This document shows positions 16,598 to 24,795 of a stretch of DNA of 64,000 nt, in pieces. The stretch's first letter is position 1; each line of letters opens with the position of its first letter. The notes beneath the pieces are model-generated. The model did not search any database. It was given only the letters and a program-made list of their open reading frames with translations, and was not told the DNA's origin. The position numbers and the translations under genes were made by a program. The stretch spans positions 124,001 to 188,000 of the forward strand of contig NZ_BAABHY010000005.1 in NCBI RefSeq assembly GCF_039542345.1. Direction: 5' to 3'. Origin of the DNA: Orbus sasakiae. Its GTDB lineage: Bacteria; Pseudomonadota; Gammaproteobacteria; Enterobacterales; Orbaceae.

Positions 16598-17353
16598 TTA
16601 ATAAATCAGTTGAATATGATGGGTTTTACAATAATCAACATAGTGTTTAGATGGACATGCTGAGGTAATAATGCCATCCATTTCAGACAACTGAGCATAC
16701 GTCATCAAAGTTGAGCTATCAAATTTAGAAATATCAGCCAATAAAAACACACTGTTGGCTTTTAAAACGATTTTGCGTTTAATTTCAAATTCCTGTACAT
16801 CGGAATTCGTTAAACCATTTTCAATCGACACGGCGGTTGCAGCCATAAATGCTTTATTAATATTATATTTATCAATAATGTGTACAGTATCATCACCAAC
16901 AAACGATCGCGTCGATGTTTTATAAAAATTGCCTAAGGTGATTAAACCAATATCGGCTCGATGATCTGCGATATAATTAATAATATCCAAATTGTTGGTT
17001 AATACGGTTAACTTCGCCACATGCTTAGGGAGAAAATGCAAAATTTCACGCACGGTGGTGCCCGAATCAATAAAAATGAGCTCATTAGAATTAATTAATT
17101 TTGCAGCCTGTTCCGCAATCGAGGATTTAGCGACCTTATTAATAATGCCTCGATTCTCAAACGGAATCACATTTTGCACAAAACTGGCTACACCACCATA
17201 AACTTTTTGTACCCGCTTTTGTGTCAGAAGAGTATTAATATCTCTGCGTAGTGTACTAATTGAAATATTGAAATGTTGACACAATTCGTCCATAGAACAA
17301 AAGCCGGCCAACTGAATATGATGATCAATTAAACTAATTCTTTTCTCTTTCAT
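16598..17353 (-). CDS. iolR: DeoR-family transcriptional repressor, probable inositol regulator
   Basis: A 251-residue DeoR regulator. The N-terminal helix-turn-helix is MDELCQHFNISISTLRRDINTL (about residues 18-39), followed by KVYGGV. The C-terminal ISOCOT-fold effector domain has IFIDSGTTVREI and LLADISKFDSS. IolR of Bacillus subtilis is of this family and responds to a phosphorylated pathway intermediate; the assignment here rests on family plus its place at the head of the iol island. It is co-oriented with iolT2 but separated by 473 bases, so it is probably its own transcript. Confidence 0.75.
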   Translation of the reverse strand: MKEKRISLIDHHIQLAGFCSMDELCQHFNISISTLRRDINTLLTQKRVQKVYGGVASFVQNVIPFENRGIINKVAKSSIAEQAAKLINSNELIFIDSGTTVREILHFLPKHVAKLTVLTNNLDIINYIADHRADIGLITLGNFYKTSTRSFVGDDTVHIIDKYNINKAFMAATAVSIENGLTNSDVQEFEIKRKIVLKANSVFLLADISKFDSSTLMTYAQLSEMDGIITSACPSKHYVDYCKTHHIQLIY

Positions 17354-17949
17354 ATTAAATCACCCTCATGTTGATTGGCGTTATGTTATATGATGGCCAA
17401 CACGACTTATGCGCCTAGCATGACGCACTGTCTGCCTCAACAATATAGTCTATCTATTCAAAAAAATAAATCAATAGTTAATCAAAAGTTAATCATTATA
17501 TTCTCTGTTTTTGTGCTCATTGTTTAGCTATAGCACATAATAATGAAGATTATTTCTCGTCTATTTAGTCAAAATAGTAGGTAATGAGCGTCATCTTAAT
17601 ATTTTTAAAACAATGAGCTTACTCTCAAGAACCACGTTTATATATGATAAACCAAGATTGCCGATAAGCCTGACGGTTATCCTTTATAAAGATACATAAA
17701 ATCAATAACAATTCGATGGTGGCAAAATGAGAACGATTTACATTTAATGGCATGAGTGATTAAAATATAGACAAACCAAGCACTAAAATAATGTTTTGCC
17801 GATCTTTTTTATCACTTTTTACGATCTTTTATTAAACAGCGCTTGCAACACAAATATTTTTTGCGTAAAATTCACGCCCTATATGATCAATCTATGCAGA
17901 CTGTAAAGAATTTAAATGATGTTGTCTGCTTTTTATTGCGGAGTTAGAT
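17354..17949. other. Intergenic region between the DeoR gene and rplU
   Basis: These 596 bases separate the iol island from the ribosomal protein genes. No open frame or RNA gene was recognised. The right end holds the rplU promoter and leader. Confidence 0.4.
17843..17871 (+). promoter_or_regulatory. Probable rplU promoter
   Basis: TTGCAA (17843-17848), 17 bases, TAAAAT (17866-17871). The spacing is ideal and it lies about 80 bases before the rplU start. Confidence 0.4.
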
Positions 17950-18258
17950 ATGTACGCAGTTTTCCAAAGTGGTGGTAAACAACACCGAGTCAGCGAAGGA
18001 CAAGTCGTTCGCTTGGAAAAATTAGAAGTCGAAACCGGTTCACAAATCGTATTCGATAAAGTTTTAATGGTAGCAAATGGTGAAGACATCCAAGTTGGTG
18101 CTCCGTTTGTTGAAGGTGCAACAGTTAAAGCAGAAATCGTTGAACACGGTCGTGGTGACAAAATTAAGATTGTTAAATTCCGTCGCCGTAAACATTACCG
18201 TAAACAACAAGGTCATCGTCAGTGGTTTACTGATGTTAAGATCACTGCAATTGCTTAA
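17950..18258 (+). CDS. rplU: Ribosomal protein L21
   Basis: A 102-residue protein starting MYAVFQSGGKQHRVSEGQ and carrying KIVKFRRRKHYRKQQGHRQ, the L21 signature. Length is one residue shorter than E. coli L21. It binds 23S rRNA in the large subunit. The rplU-rpmA-yhbE-obgE order is conserved in gammaproteobacteria; rpmA follows after 15 bases. Confidence 0.98.
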   Translation: MYAVFQSGGKQHRVSEGQVVRLEKLEVETGSQIVFDKVLMVANGEDIQVGAPFVEGATVKAEIVEHGRGDKIKIVKFRRRKHYRKQQGHRQWFTDVKITAIA

Positions 18259-18273
18259 TAGGAGTAACTAACA

Positions 18274-18534
18274 ATGGCTCATAAGAAGGCTGGTGGTTCA
18301 TCACGTAATGGACGTGATTCCCAAAGTAAACGTTTAGGTGTTAAACGTTACGGTAGTCAAGAAGTTTTAGCGGGTAACATTTTAGTTCGTCAACGTGGAA
18401 CACAATTCCACCCAGGAACAAATGTTGGCTGTGGTCGTGACCATACTTTATTTGCCCTAATTGACGGACAAGTAAAATTTGAAGTTAAAGGCCCTAAAAA
18501 TCGTCGTTTTGTTAGCGTTATTGCTAATAGCTAA
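18274..18534 (+). CDS. rpmA: Ribosomal protein L27
   Basis: An 86-residue protein starting MAHKKAGGSSRNGRDSQSKR, the canonical L27 N-terminus that reaches the peptidyl-transferase centre. GQVKFE and NRRFVSV mark the C-terminal part. It is cotranscribed with rplU and followed by a terminator. Confidence 0.98.
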   Translation: MAHKKAGGSSRNGRDSQSKRLGVKRYGSQEVLAGNILVRQRGTQFHPGTNVGCGRDHTLFALIDGQVKFEVKGPKNRRFVSVIANS

Positions 18535-18552
18535 TTAAGACGAACTTGATTT

Positions 18553-18584
18553 AAAAAGCCTCACAGTTTTGTGGGGCTTTTTTC
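18553..18584 (+). terminator. Terminator after rpmA
   Basis: A hairpin with arms AAAAAGCCTCACA and TGTGGGGCTTTTT (18553-18565 and 18570-18582, one G-U pair) ends in a T run. It separates the ribosomal protein pair from yhbE-obgE. Confidence 0.85.
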
Positions 18585-18689
18585 ATTTATACTAAAACAC
18601 TATCCAGACCGATCAACAAGGTTGATTAATAATCAATACTGAGTTAGTTTAGTCTATATCAAACCATTATTTTTTAGTGATTTTTCATC

Positions 18690-19658
18690 ATGATTCAGCA
18701 GCAGAATATTAAAGTAGGTTTTCTACTGGCTATACTAACCGCAATTATGTGGGGTGTAATCCCTATTGCGATGAAATATGCCTTAGTTGCTTTTGATCCC
18801 TATACAATCGTTTGGTACCGCTTTGCTATTTCGGCCTTGGGTTTAACATTTTGGCTTGCATATAAAAAACAGTTCCCTAATTTTTCACTGTTCAAAAAAC
18901 GTCGGCGTTTGATCATGTTGCTGATTGCCGGTTTTGGACTATTAGGTAATTTTGTGATGTTTGCCTCCGGTGTTAAACATTTATCGGCGACAACATCTCA
19001 GGTGGTTGCTCAGCTTGGTATTGTTATCTTTATGATTTCAAGTGCAATCATCTTTAAAGAAAAGCTTCGACCAACACAAATCATCGGAATGTTGATTCTT
19101 GTGGTAGGTTTAATTTTGTTCTTTAATAAAAATATTCTAGACCTTTTTACTAACATGTCTGAATATGGTTTAGGAGTTTGGTTAGTTGTTTTTGCAGCGA
19201 TATCTTGGGCGCTTTATGCACTTGCTCAAAAAGTCCTGTTAAAAAAATTACGTGCAGAACAATTGTTATGGTTAATTTACCTTATTTGTTCGATTGTTTT
19301 ATTACCGGTCGCATCACCCTTTGAGATATTTAAAGCGAATGCGGGTCAAATATTTGCGCTAGTGTTTTGTGGGCTCAATACCATCATTGCTTATGGTGCG
19401 TTGGTCGCCGCCATGGAGCGATGGCAAGCCGCACAAGTTAGTGCGATTACAACACTAACGCCGTTATTTGCCTTAATCTTCTCAGATATGCTAGCGCTTA
19501 TCTGGCCAAATAGTTTTGCTATGCAATACTTAAATATACTCGGGTATATTGGCGCGTTCGCGGTAGTATGTGGTGCAATGTTTGCAACAATCGGCCATCG
19601 TGTATGGCATCATAGAAAAGGGTTTTTAATTAACCGGAAAAAAGGAGAACAAGAATGA
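18690..19658 (+). CDS. yhbE: EamA/DMT-family inner-membrane transporter (YhbE-like)
   Basis: A 322-residue protein with ten hydrophobic segments in two EamA repeats (first ILTAIMWGVIPIAMKYAL, second VVFAAISWALYALAQ). It sits between rpmA and obgE, exactly where E. coli has yhbE. Substrate is unknown; drug/metabolite export is the family theme. Its stop codon overlaps the start of obgE by four bases (19655-19658), implying coupled translation. Confidence 0.85.
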   Translation: MIQQQNIKVGFLLAILTAIMWGVIPIAMKYALVAFDPYTIVWYRFAISALGLTFWLAYKKQFPNFSLFKKRRRLIMLLIAGFGLLGNFVMFASGVKHLSATTSQVVAQLGIVIFMISSAIIFKEKLRPTQIIGMLILVVGLILFFNKNILDLFTNMSEYGLGVWLVVFAAISWALYALAQKVLLKKLRAEQLLWLIYLICSIVLLPVASPFEIFKANAGQIFALVFCGLNTIIAYGALVAAMERWQAAQVSAITTLTPLFALIFSDMLALIWPNSFAMQYLNILGYIGAFAVVCGAMFATIGHRVWHHRKGFLINRKKGEQE

Positions 19659-20821
19659 AGTTTGTTGATGAAGCTTCCATCCGAGTTGAAGCCGGTGATG
19701 GTGGTAATGGTTGCGTCGGTTTCCGCCGCGAAAAATATATTCCAAGAGGTGGCCCTGACGGCGGTGATGGTGGTGACGGTGGTGATGTCTACTTTATTGC
19801 TGATGAAAACCTCAATACCCTGATCGATTTTCGTTTTGAAAAAGCGTATCGCGCAGGCCGTGGGCAAAATGGCCAAGGTTCAGACTGTACCGGTAAACGT
19901 GGTGACGATATTACGGTTAAAGTGCCAGTGGGTACGCGTATTATGGACAAATATACGAATGAAGTGATTGGTGATTTAACCAAACACCAGCAAAAAATCA
20001 TGGTCGCAAAAGGCGGTTTCCATGGTTTAGGTAATGCACGTTTTAAATCGTCAGTAAACCGCGCACCAAGACAAAAAACTGATGGTACACCTGGTGAAAA
20101 ACGTGATATTTTGCTTGAATTACTGTTATTAGCCGACGTGGGAATGCTGGGTTTACCCAATGCAGGGAAATCAACCTTTATCCGCGCTGTCTCTGCGGCA
20201 AAACCCAAAGTTGCTGATTATCCGTTTACAACATTAGTGCCAAGTCTTGGGGTTGTCAGAATGGACAATGAACAAAGTTTCGTTGTTGCTGATATTCCTG
20301 GTCTAATCGAAGGCGCTTCTGAAGGTGCGGGTTTGGGTATTCGCTTTTTAAAACATCTTGAGCGTTGCCGTGTTTTAGTTCACCTTATTGATATTGCCCC
20401 AATTGATGAGTCAGATCCTGCTGAAAATGCCCGCGTTATCATTCAAGAGTTAGCGCAATACAGTGAAGAATTAGCCAAAAAACCACGTTGGTTGGTCTTT
20501 AATAAAGTGGATGTATTAGGTAAAGAAGCGTCTGAACAAAAAGCCGCTGAAATTGTTAAACAATTAGGTTGGCAAGATAAGTATTACCTTATCTCAGCTG
20601 TCAATCAAGAAGGTGTTAAACCGCTTTGTTGGGACTTGATGGGTTACATTAATGAACATCCAAGAGAACTAGAACAAGCGGATCAACCAAAAGAAAAAGT
20701 TGAATTTATGTGGGATGACTATCACCAACAAGCCATGGATGAAGCATTAGATGATGATGATGACTTCGACGATTGGGATGAAAGTGATGAAGAAGGCGTT
20801 GAAACAGTTTATGTAAAATAA
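19655..20821 (+). CDS. obgE: GTPase ObgE/CgtA
   Basis: A 388-residue Obg GTPase. The glycine-rich Obg fold occupies residues 1-158 (GDGGNGCVGFRREK, GGPDGGDGGDGGDV). The G domain follows with G1 GLPNAGKST near 166, switch region FTTLVPSLGVV, G3 DIPGLIEGA and NKVD. The tail is strongly acidic (DDDDDFDDWDESDEE), as in enterobacterial ObgE. Role: late assembly of the 50S subunit and stress control. Confidence 0.97.
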   Translation: MKFVDEASIRVEAGDGGNGCVGFRREKYIPRGGPDGGDGGDGGDVYFIADENLNTLIDFRFEKAYRAGRGQNGQGSDCTGKRGDDITVKVPVGTRIMDKYTNEVIGDLTKHQQKIMVAKGGFHGLGNARFKSSVNRAPRQKTDGTPGEKRDILLELLLLADVGMLGLPNAGKSTFIRAVSAAKPKVADYPFTTLVPSLGVVRMDNEQSFVVADIPGLIEGASEGAGLGIRFLKHLERCRVLVHLIDIAPIDESDPAENARVIIQELAQYSEELAKKPRWLVFNKVDVLGKEASEQKAAEIVKQLGWQDKYYLISAVNQEGVKPLCWDLMGYINEHPRELEQADQPKEKVEFMWDDYHQQAMDEALDDDDDFDDWDESDEEGVETVYVK

Positions 20822-20883
20822 TATTAATCAATTAGTTATAAATAAATTGTAAAGATCGATAAATAATGCTTGATTCCGTAAAT

Positions 20884-20902
20884 GATAATTATTATCATTA
20901 TC
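20884..20902 (+). promoter_or_regulatory. Fur box upstream of the RyhB-like RNA
   Basis: The 19 bases match the Fur consensus (GATAATGATAATCATTATC) at 17 of 19 positions, differing at positions 7 and 10. It lies just upstream of the RNA and overlaps its expected promoter, as in E. coli ryhB. Confidence 0.8.
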
Positions 20903-20911
20903 AAGTGCTCT

Positions 20912-21002
20912 GATAGATATGATGTACCGTCTAAAAGGGTATGACATTGCTCACATTGCTTCCAATGTTTTGCCAGCTTAATGATTAAGCTGGCTTTTTT
21001 TT
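20912..21002 (+). ncRNA. ryhB: RyhB-type iron-responsive small RNA
   Basis: Bases 20943-20964 are identical, as I recall the sequence, to the 22-base conserved core of E. coli RyhB (GACATTGCTCAC...GCTTCCA), the segment that pairs with target mRNAs. An Hfq-type U-rich stretch (ATGTTTTG) follows and the RNA ends in a hairpin (GCCAGCTTAAT / ATTAAGCTGGC, 20972-20994) with eight T residues. The Fur box at 20884-20902 completes the match to the family. The 5' end is uncertain: a TATGAT at 20918-20923 would start it near 20930 (about 75 nt), while an earlier start gives about 90 nt as in E. coli. Role by homology: when iron is scarce, Fur releases the promoter and the RNA represses mRNAs of iron-using proteins together with Hfq. 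Confidence 0.85.
20972..21002 (+). terminator. Terminator of the RyhB-like RNA
   Basis: An 11-bp perfect stem (20972-20982 with 20984-20994, effectively closing on a small AT loop) followed by TTTTTTTT. Confidence 0.9.
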
Positions 21003-21091
21003 GTCCATTTATTGCCCTTTTAACGATAAAATCCGCCAAATCATGTGCAACCAAAGTCGAGTTCCGTTTGCTTCCGTTTGGTGTTATAAGT

Positions 21092-21134
21092 TATGATTTT
21101 TATCACTCTTTTATTTTTTTATTTTCGCTATACT
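21092..21134 (+). promoter_or_regulatory. CRP-like class II promoter of the nucleoside operon
   Basis: TATGA-N6-TCACT (21092-21107) resembles the CRP core, and TATACT at 21129-21134 is a good -10. A start seven bases past the -10 (about 21141) places the CRP centre at -41.5, the exact class II position. The spacing strengthens an otherwise imperfect site. Confidence 0.45.
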
Positions 21135-21161
21135 TCATTTCATCATTGAGAGGGTGACTTT

Positions 21162-22355
21162 ATGTTTTTAGAAGAAAGGCAAAAAGCTATCTTGGATTAC
21201 TTGGATAAACATGAAAAAGGCAGTGTGCAATATTTTGCTGATACGTTTCATGTTTCGAAAGAAACCGTTAGAAAAGATTTAACTTCACTTGCTAAGCAAA
21301 ATCTGGTTATCCGTTGTTATGGTGGCGCCATGATTTTGAGACAAAAATTTGTTAGCAACGTTACCAGTAAAGAAAACATTACCTCATTACTGACAAGATA
21401 TAAAAAACAGAAAGAAAAAAATCGAGGAGAAAAAATGAACGGTAATATCTGTATTTTGGGTTCATTTAATATTGATATTGTGGCCCAAGTAGCACGGTTT
21501 CCAAAAGGCGGAGAATCAATACTGGCTCAAAAAAGTATGATTGGCCCTGGCGGTAAAGGTGCAAACCAAGCGCTTGCTGCAAGTTATGCAGAAGCAAAAG
21601 TTCATTTTGTGGCGAAAGTTGGTAAAGATCAATTTAGTCAATTTGCACATGATCACCTATCTTCATCCAAAATTAATTCATTTACCTTATATCAATCGGA
21701 TAAAGAACCCACCGGCAATGCGGTGATTTATGTGTCAGAAGAAGATGGCGAAAATATGATCGCGGTCTATTCTGGGGCAAACTTAACCATTACCGATGAA
21801 GAGATTGTGGCGCTTGAAAGCCATCTTAAACAATCTGATATCTTATTAGTTCAGCTTGAAAATAACCTCGATGCAACACGCAACGCGATGCGACTTGCCA
21901 AAGCACTGGGTGTGAAAGTGATTTTAAATCCTGCGCCGTACTCGGCTGAGATGATGCAACTGGTCAAATACACCGATATCATTACACCAAATGAAACCGA
22001 AGCCAGTTTAATGTCTGGAATTGAAATCGTCGATTTAGATACTGCAAAACTTGCCGCTGAAAAAATCCATGCATTAGGTATTCAGACGGTAATTATTACT
22101 CTTGGTAGCAAAGGTTCACTGATTTTTGATGGCAAAGATCACCAACATGTTAAACCATTCCCAGCAGTTCCTGTTGATACAACAGGTGCGGGTGATGCCT
22201 TTAACGGTGCGTTTTGTGCATCCTTAGCCAAAGGACAAACCATTTACCAATCAGCAGTTTATGCTTCCGCTTTTGCATCGTTAGCCGTAGAACGCGAAGG
22301 TGCATCTAATATGCCATCTCATCAACTTGTAATCCAAAGAATGGCTAATAAATAA
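21162..22355 (+). CDS. Fusion of DeoR-type HTH domain and ribokinase-family sugar kinase
   Basis: A 397-residue two-part protein. Residues 1-60 are a DeoR-type winged helix-turn-helix (ILDYLDKHEKGSVQYFADTFHVSKETVRKDL, then VIRCYGGAM). A charged linker (KKQKEKNRGEK, about 82-92) leads into a full PfkB/ribokinase domain: GSFNIDIVAQVARFPKGGE, GPGGKGANQALAA, NPAPYS, TPNETEA and the catalytic DTTGAGDAFNGAF. The methionine at the linker end could be an internal start giving a separate kinase, as a good GGAG precedes it at about 21425. Next to a nucleoside hydrolase it would phosphorylate the released ribose; the DNA-binding part suggests a kinase that also regulates its operon. Similar HTH-kinase fusions (YeiI type) are known. 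Confidence 0.85.
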   Translation: MFLEERQKAILDYLDKHEKGSVQYFADTFHVSKETVRKDLTSLAKQNLVIRCYGGAMILRQKFVSNVTSKENITSLLTRYKKQKEKNRGEKMNGNICILGSFNIDIVAQVARFPKGGESILAQKSMIGPGGKGANQALAASYAEAKVHFVAKVGKDQFSQFAHDHLSSSKINSFTLYQSDKEPTGNAVIYVSEEDGENMIAVYSGANLTITDEEIVALESHLKQSDILLVQLENNLDATRNAMRLAKALGVKVILNPAPYSAEMMQLVKYTDIITPNETEASLMSGIEIVDLDTAKLAAEKIHALGIQTVIITLGSKGSLIFDGKDHQHVKPFPAVPVDTTGAGDAFNGAFCASLAKGQTIYQSAVYASAFASLAVEREGASNMPSHQLVIQRMANK

Positions 22356-22377
22356 ATTACTATAGAAGGAACGAATA

Positions 22378-23334
22378 ATGACTCAACAACCTAAAAAAAT
22401 TATTCTTGACTGTGACCCAGGACATGATGATGCGATTGCAATTTTATTAGCACATGGCAATCCCGATATTGAATTATTAGCCGTAACAACTGTTGTTGGC
22501 AACCAAACATTAGAAAAAGTAACCCGTAATGCCTTAGCGGTTGCTCGTATTGCCAATATTACTAATGTGCCATTTGCTGCCGGTAGCGTAAGACCATTAG
22601 TCAGACAAATTGAAGTCGCACCAGATATTCATGGTGACTCAGGTATGGACGGACCGGTTCTACCAGAACCAACCATTAAATTAGATCCAAGACATGCCGT
22701 TGATTTAATTATCGATACGATTATGTCTCATCCACCAAAAACCATTACATTGGTACCAACAGGTGGTTTAACCAATATCGCCTTGGCTGTTCGTAAAGAA
22801 CCTAAAATTGCTGAGCGCGTAAAAGAAGTCGTGCTTATGGGTGGTGGATACCACGTCGGTAACTGGAGTGCTGTTGCCGAATTTAATATTAAGATTGACC
22901 CAGAAGCCGCGCACATTGTATTTAACGAAAAATGGCCGGTCGTCATGGTTGGACTTGATCTCACTCACCAAGCCCTTGCTACGCCAGAAGTCGTTGAAAA
23001 AATTGCCGCAGTTAAAACACAACCCGCTCAATTTGTATTAGAGCTTCTTGAGTTCTTTGGCAAAATGTACAAACAAGCACAAGGCTTTACTTATCCACCT
23101 GTGCACGATCCTTGTGCCGTTGCTTACGTGATTAATCCTGATTTAGTTCAAACGCAGCGCGTACCTGTTGATATTGAACTGACGGGGACACTCACTCTGG
23201 GAATGACTGTTGCTGACTTCCGATTCCCAGCAGATGAATCATGTCACACTAAAGTCGCAACAAAACTTGACCACACAGGCTTTTGGGATTTAGTTGTTGA
23301 TGCCCTAAAACGCATTGGTGAGGTAAAAGTATGA
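22378..23334 (+). CDS. rih: Ribonucleoside hydrolase (RihA/RihB type)
   Basis: A 318-residue member of the inosine-uridine nucleoside N-ribohydrolase family. The calcium-binding DCDPGHDDAIAI motif is at residues 11-22, with HGDSGMDGP, LVPTGGLTNIA, VLMGGGY, EFNIKIDPEAA and PVHDPCAVAY following. Role: cleaves nucleosides to base and ribose. It follows the kinase gene by 22 bases and overlaps the transporter start by four bases (ATGA). Which of RihA, B or C it equates to is not resolved. Confidence 0.93.
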   Translation: MTQQPKKIILDCDPGHDDAIAILLAHGNPDIELLAVTTVVGNQTLEKVTRNALAVARIANITNVPFAAGSVRPLVRQIEVAPDIHGDSGMDGPVLPEPTIKLDPRHAVDLIIDTIMSHPPKTITLVPTGGLTNIALAVRKEPKIAERVKEVVLMGGGYHVGNWSAVAEFNIKIDPEAAHIVFNEKWPVVMVGLDLTHQALATPEVVEKIAAVKTQPAQFVLELLEFFGKMYKQAQGFTYPPVHDPCAVAYVINPDLVQTQRVPVDIELTGTLTLGMTVADFRFPADESCHTKVATKLDHTGFWDLVVDALKRIGEVKV

Positions 23335-24719
23335 CAACAAAAACGACTGATCAAAAAAGCGTTTTCACATTAATGGTCGCATTACTTGCGGCCTGTGTAG
23401 CATTCCAGCTCAATGCCAGTATGCTAAGTCCGGTGCTAGTCACCATTGCCAATGAATTAAAGACCAATGATGCCGCGGTCGGCTTATCGCAAACGGCCTT
23501 TTTCACCGCTGCAGCCCTATTTTCACTCTTTTTACCACGATTAAGCGATATTAAAGGCCGTAAAAAAGTCTTAACGGGTATGTTGCTCATCATGACGTTA
23601 GGTACGATTTTAGCTGCCATTGCGCCAAATATTGAAGTGCTTTACGCTGCTCGTATTATTCAAGGTGTATCGGGTCCGGTTGTACCATTATGTTTACTGA
23701 TGCTCAGCCATGAAGTCAAAGATGCAAAACAATACGGCATGTTAATGGGCATTGTCACCGCAGTTAATGGTGGTATTGCGGGTATCGATGCAATTGCCGG
23801 CGGCGTATTAGCCACCAACTTTGGCTTCCGCTCTGTATTTTGGGTCATCACGATTGTTGCAGCGATCTCAACCTATTTAGTCTATCGCTTTGCACCAGAA
23901 TCAAAACCGTCATCAGGCACCAAAATGGACTGGGTGGGTGTGTTATTACTTGTGTTAACCATTGCAGGACTATTATTAGCACTCAATGAAGCAGGACAAC
24001 TTAAAAATGCTAACTGGTTATGTGTTGCTGGCTTAACGGTATTTTCTGTTATCTGTTTTATCCTATTTTGGATCGCCGAAAAACGTAATCGCCAGCCCCT
24101 TGTTACGACAACCCATTTAAAACGCCGTAGCACATGGGCACTCTTACTAACAACAACATTAACCATGACCGGTATTTTTGCGGTGGTTAATGGCTTAGTG
24201 ATGTCGGTAGCACAAAATCGCGACATTGGTTTTGGTTTTGACGCAGACTGGGCTTCACTAATATTTTTAACGCCTTACGCATTGATTGGCTGGCTTGTTG
24301 GTCCATTCTCAGGACGCCTTGCACCAACATTAGGCTATAACAGAGTACTTAAACTAGGGTTAATAGGGTGTATTGTCGGTATCCTAATTATCATGTTCTA
24401 TGGCTTACATTCATTACCGATTTTAGCCATTGGCGTGATTGTATTGGGTATCTTCTATGCTGGAATGGCAAATATTATCCTTAACGGATTAGGGGTTGTT
24501 TTATCGCCAACTGATAACCCTGGTTTTTTACCGGGCATGAATGCGGGTGCATTTAACTTAGGAGCCGGGTTAAGTTTTGCGTTACTACCAGCTATGCAAA
24601 TCATGAGTGGTAATTCACTTGATGGATATTTTAATGGAATGCTGTTAGGACTTGTCATTACGGTCTTAGCGCTACTTTGTTCGTTCTTAATTCCAAGACC
24701 TACCAACGCTGAAGTATAA
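23331..24719 (+). CDS. MFS transporter of the nucleoside salvage operon
   Basis: A 462-residue inner-membrane protein with about 14 predicted helices, closest in style to the EmrB/QacA branch of the major facilitator family (RLSDIKGRKKVLTG between helices 2 and 3, ARIIQGVSGPVVPLC in helix 4, GMLMGIVTAVNGGIAGIDAIAGG in helix 5). Translation is coupled to the hydrolase gene. The likely substrate is a nucleoside or ribose-like compound, inferred only from its operon partners. A perfect terminator follows. Confidence 0.82.
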   Translation: MTTKTTDQKSVFTLMVALLAACVAFQLNASMLSPVLVTIANELKTNDAAVGLSQTAFFTAAALFSLFLPRLSDIKGRKKVLTGMLLIMTLGTILAAIAPNIEVLYAARIIQGVSGPVVPLCLLMLSHEVKDAKQYGMLMGIVTAVNGGIAGIDAIAGGVLATNFGFRSVFWVITIVAAISTYLVYRFAPESKPSSGTKMDWVGVLLLVLTIAGLLLALNEAGQLKNANWLCVAGLTVFSVICFILFWIAEKRNRQPLVTTTHLKRRSTWALLLTTTLTMTGIFAVVNGLVMSVAQNRDIGFGFDADWASLIFLTPYALIGWLVGPFSGRLAPTLGYNRVLKLGLIGCIVGILIIMFYGLHSLPILAIGVIVLGIFYAGMANIILNGLGVVLSPTDNPGFLPGMNAGAFNLGAGLSFALLPAMQIMSGNSLDGYFNGMLLGLVITVLALLCSFLIPRPTNAEV

Positions 24720-24743
24720 TTGATTTTTCGTGCTTCACACCCT

Positions 24744-24780
24744 AAAACGAGATAAGTTTCTTATCTCGTTTTATTTTTTT
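24744..24780. terminator. Strong terminator after the nucleoside operon
   Basis: A perfect 13-bp stem (AAAACGAGATAAG / CTTATCTCGTTTT, 24744-24756 and 24760-24772) with a three-base loop, followed by ATTTTTTT on the plus strand and with an A-run on the left, so it could also serve the convergent lipoprotein gene. Confidence 0.92.
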
Positions 24781-24795
24781 GCCAATCCAACGTTC

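Larger units (their letters stand above)
20822..21161. other. Intergenic region carrying the RyhB-like RNA
   Basis: These 340 bases between obgE and the HTH-ribokinase gene hold a Fur box, a RyhB-type RNA with its terminator, and a CRP-type promoter for the downstream operon, each listed separately. A 72-codon antisense frame (20836-21054) is explained by the RNA and dismissed. Confidence 0.7.

Noticed and set aside
20836..21054. 72-codon minus-strand frame after obgE
   Set aside because: It is antisense to the RyhB-like RNA, its Fur box and terminator, has no ribosome site and an Ile-rich run that is merely the translated Fur box.
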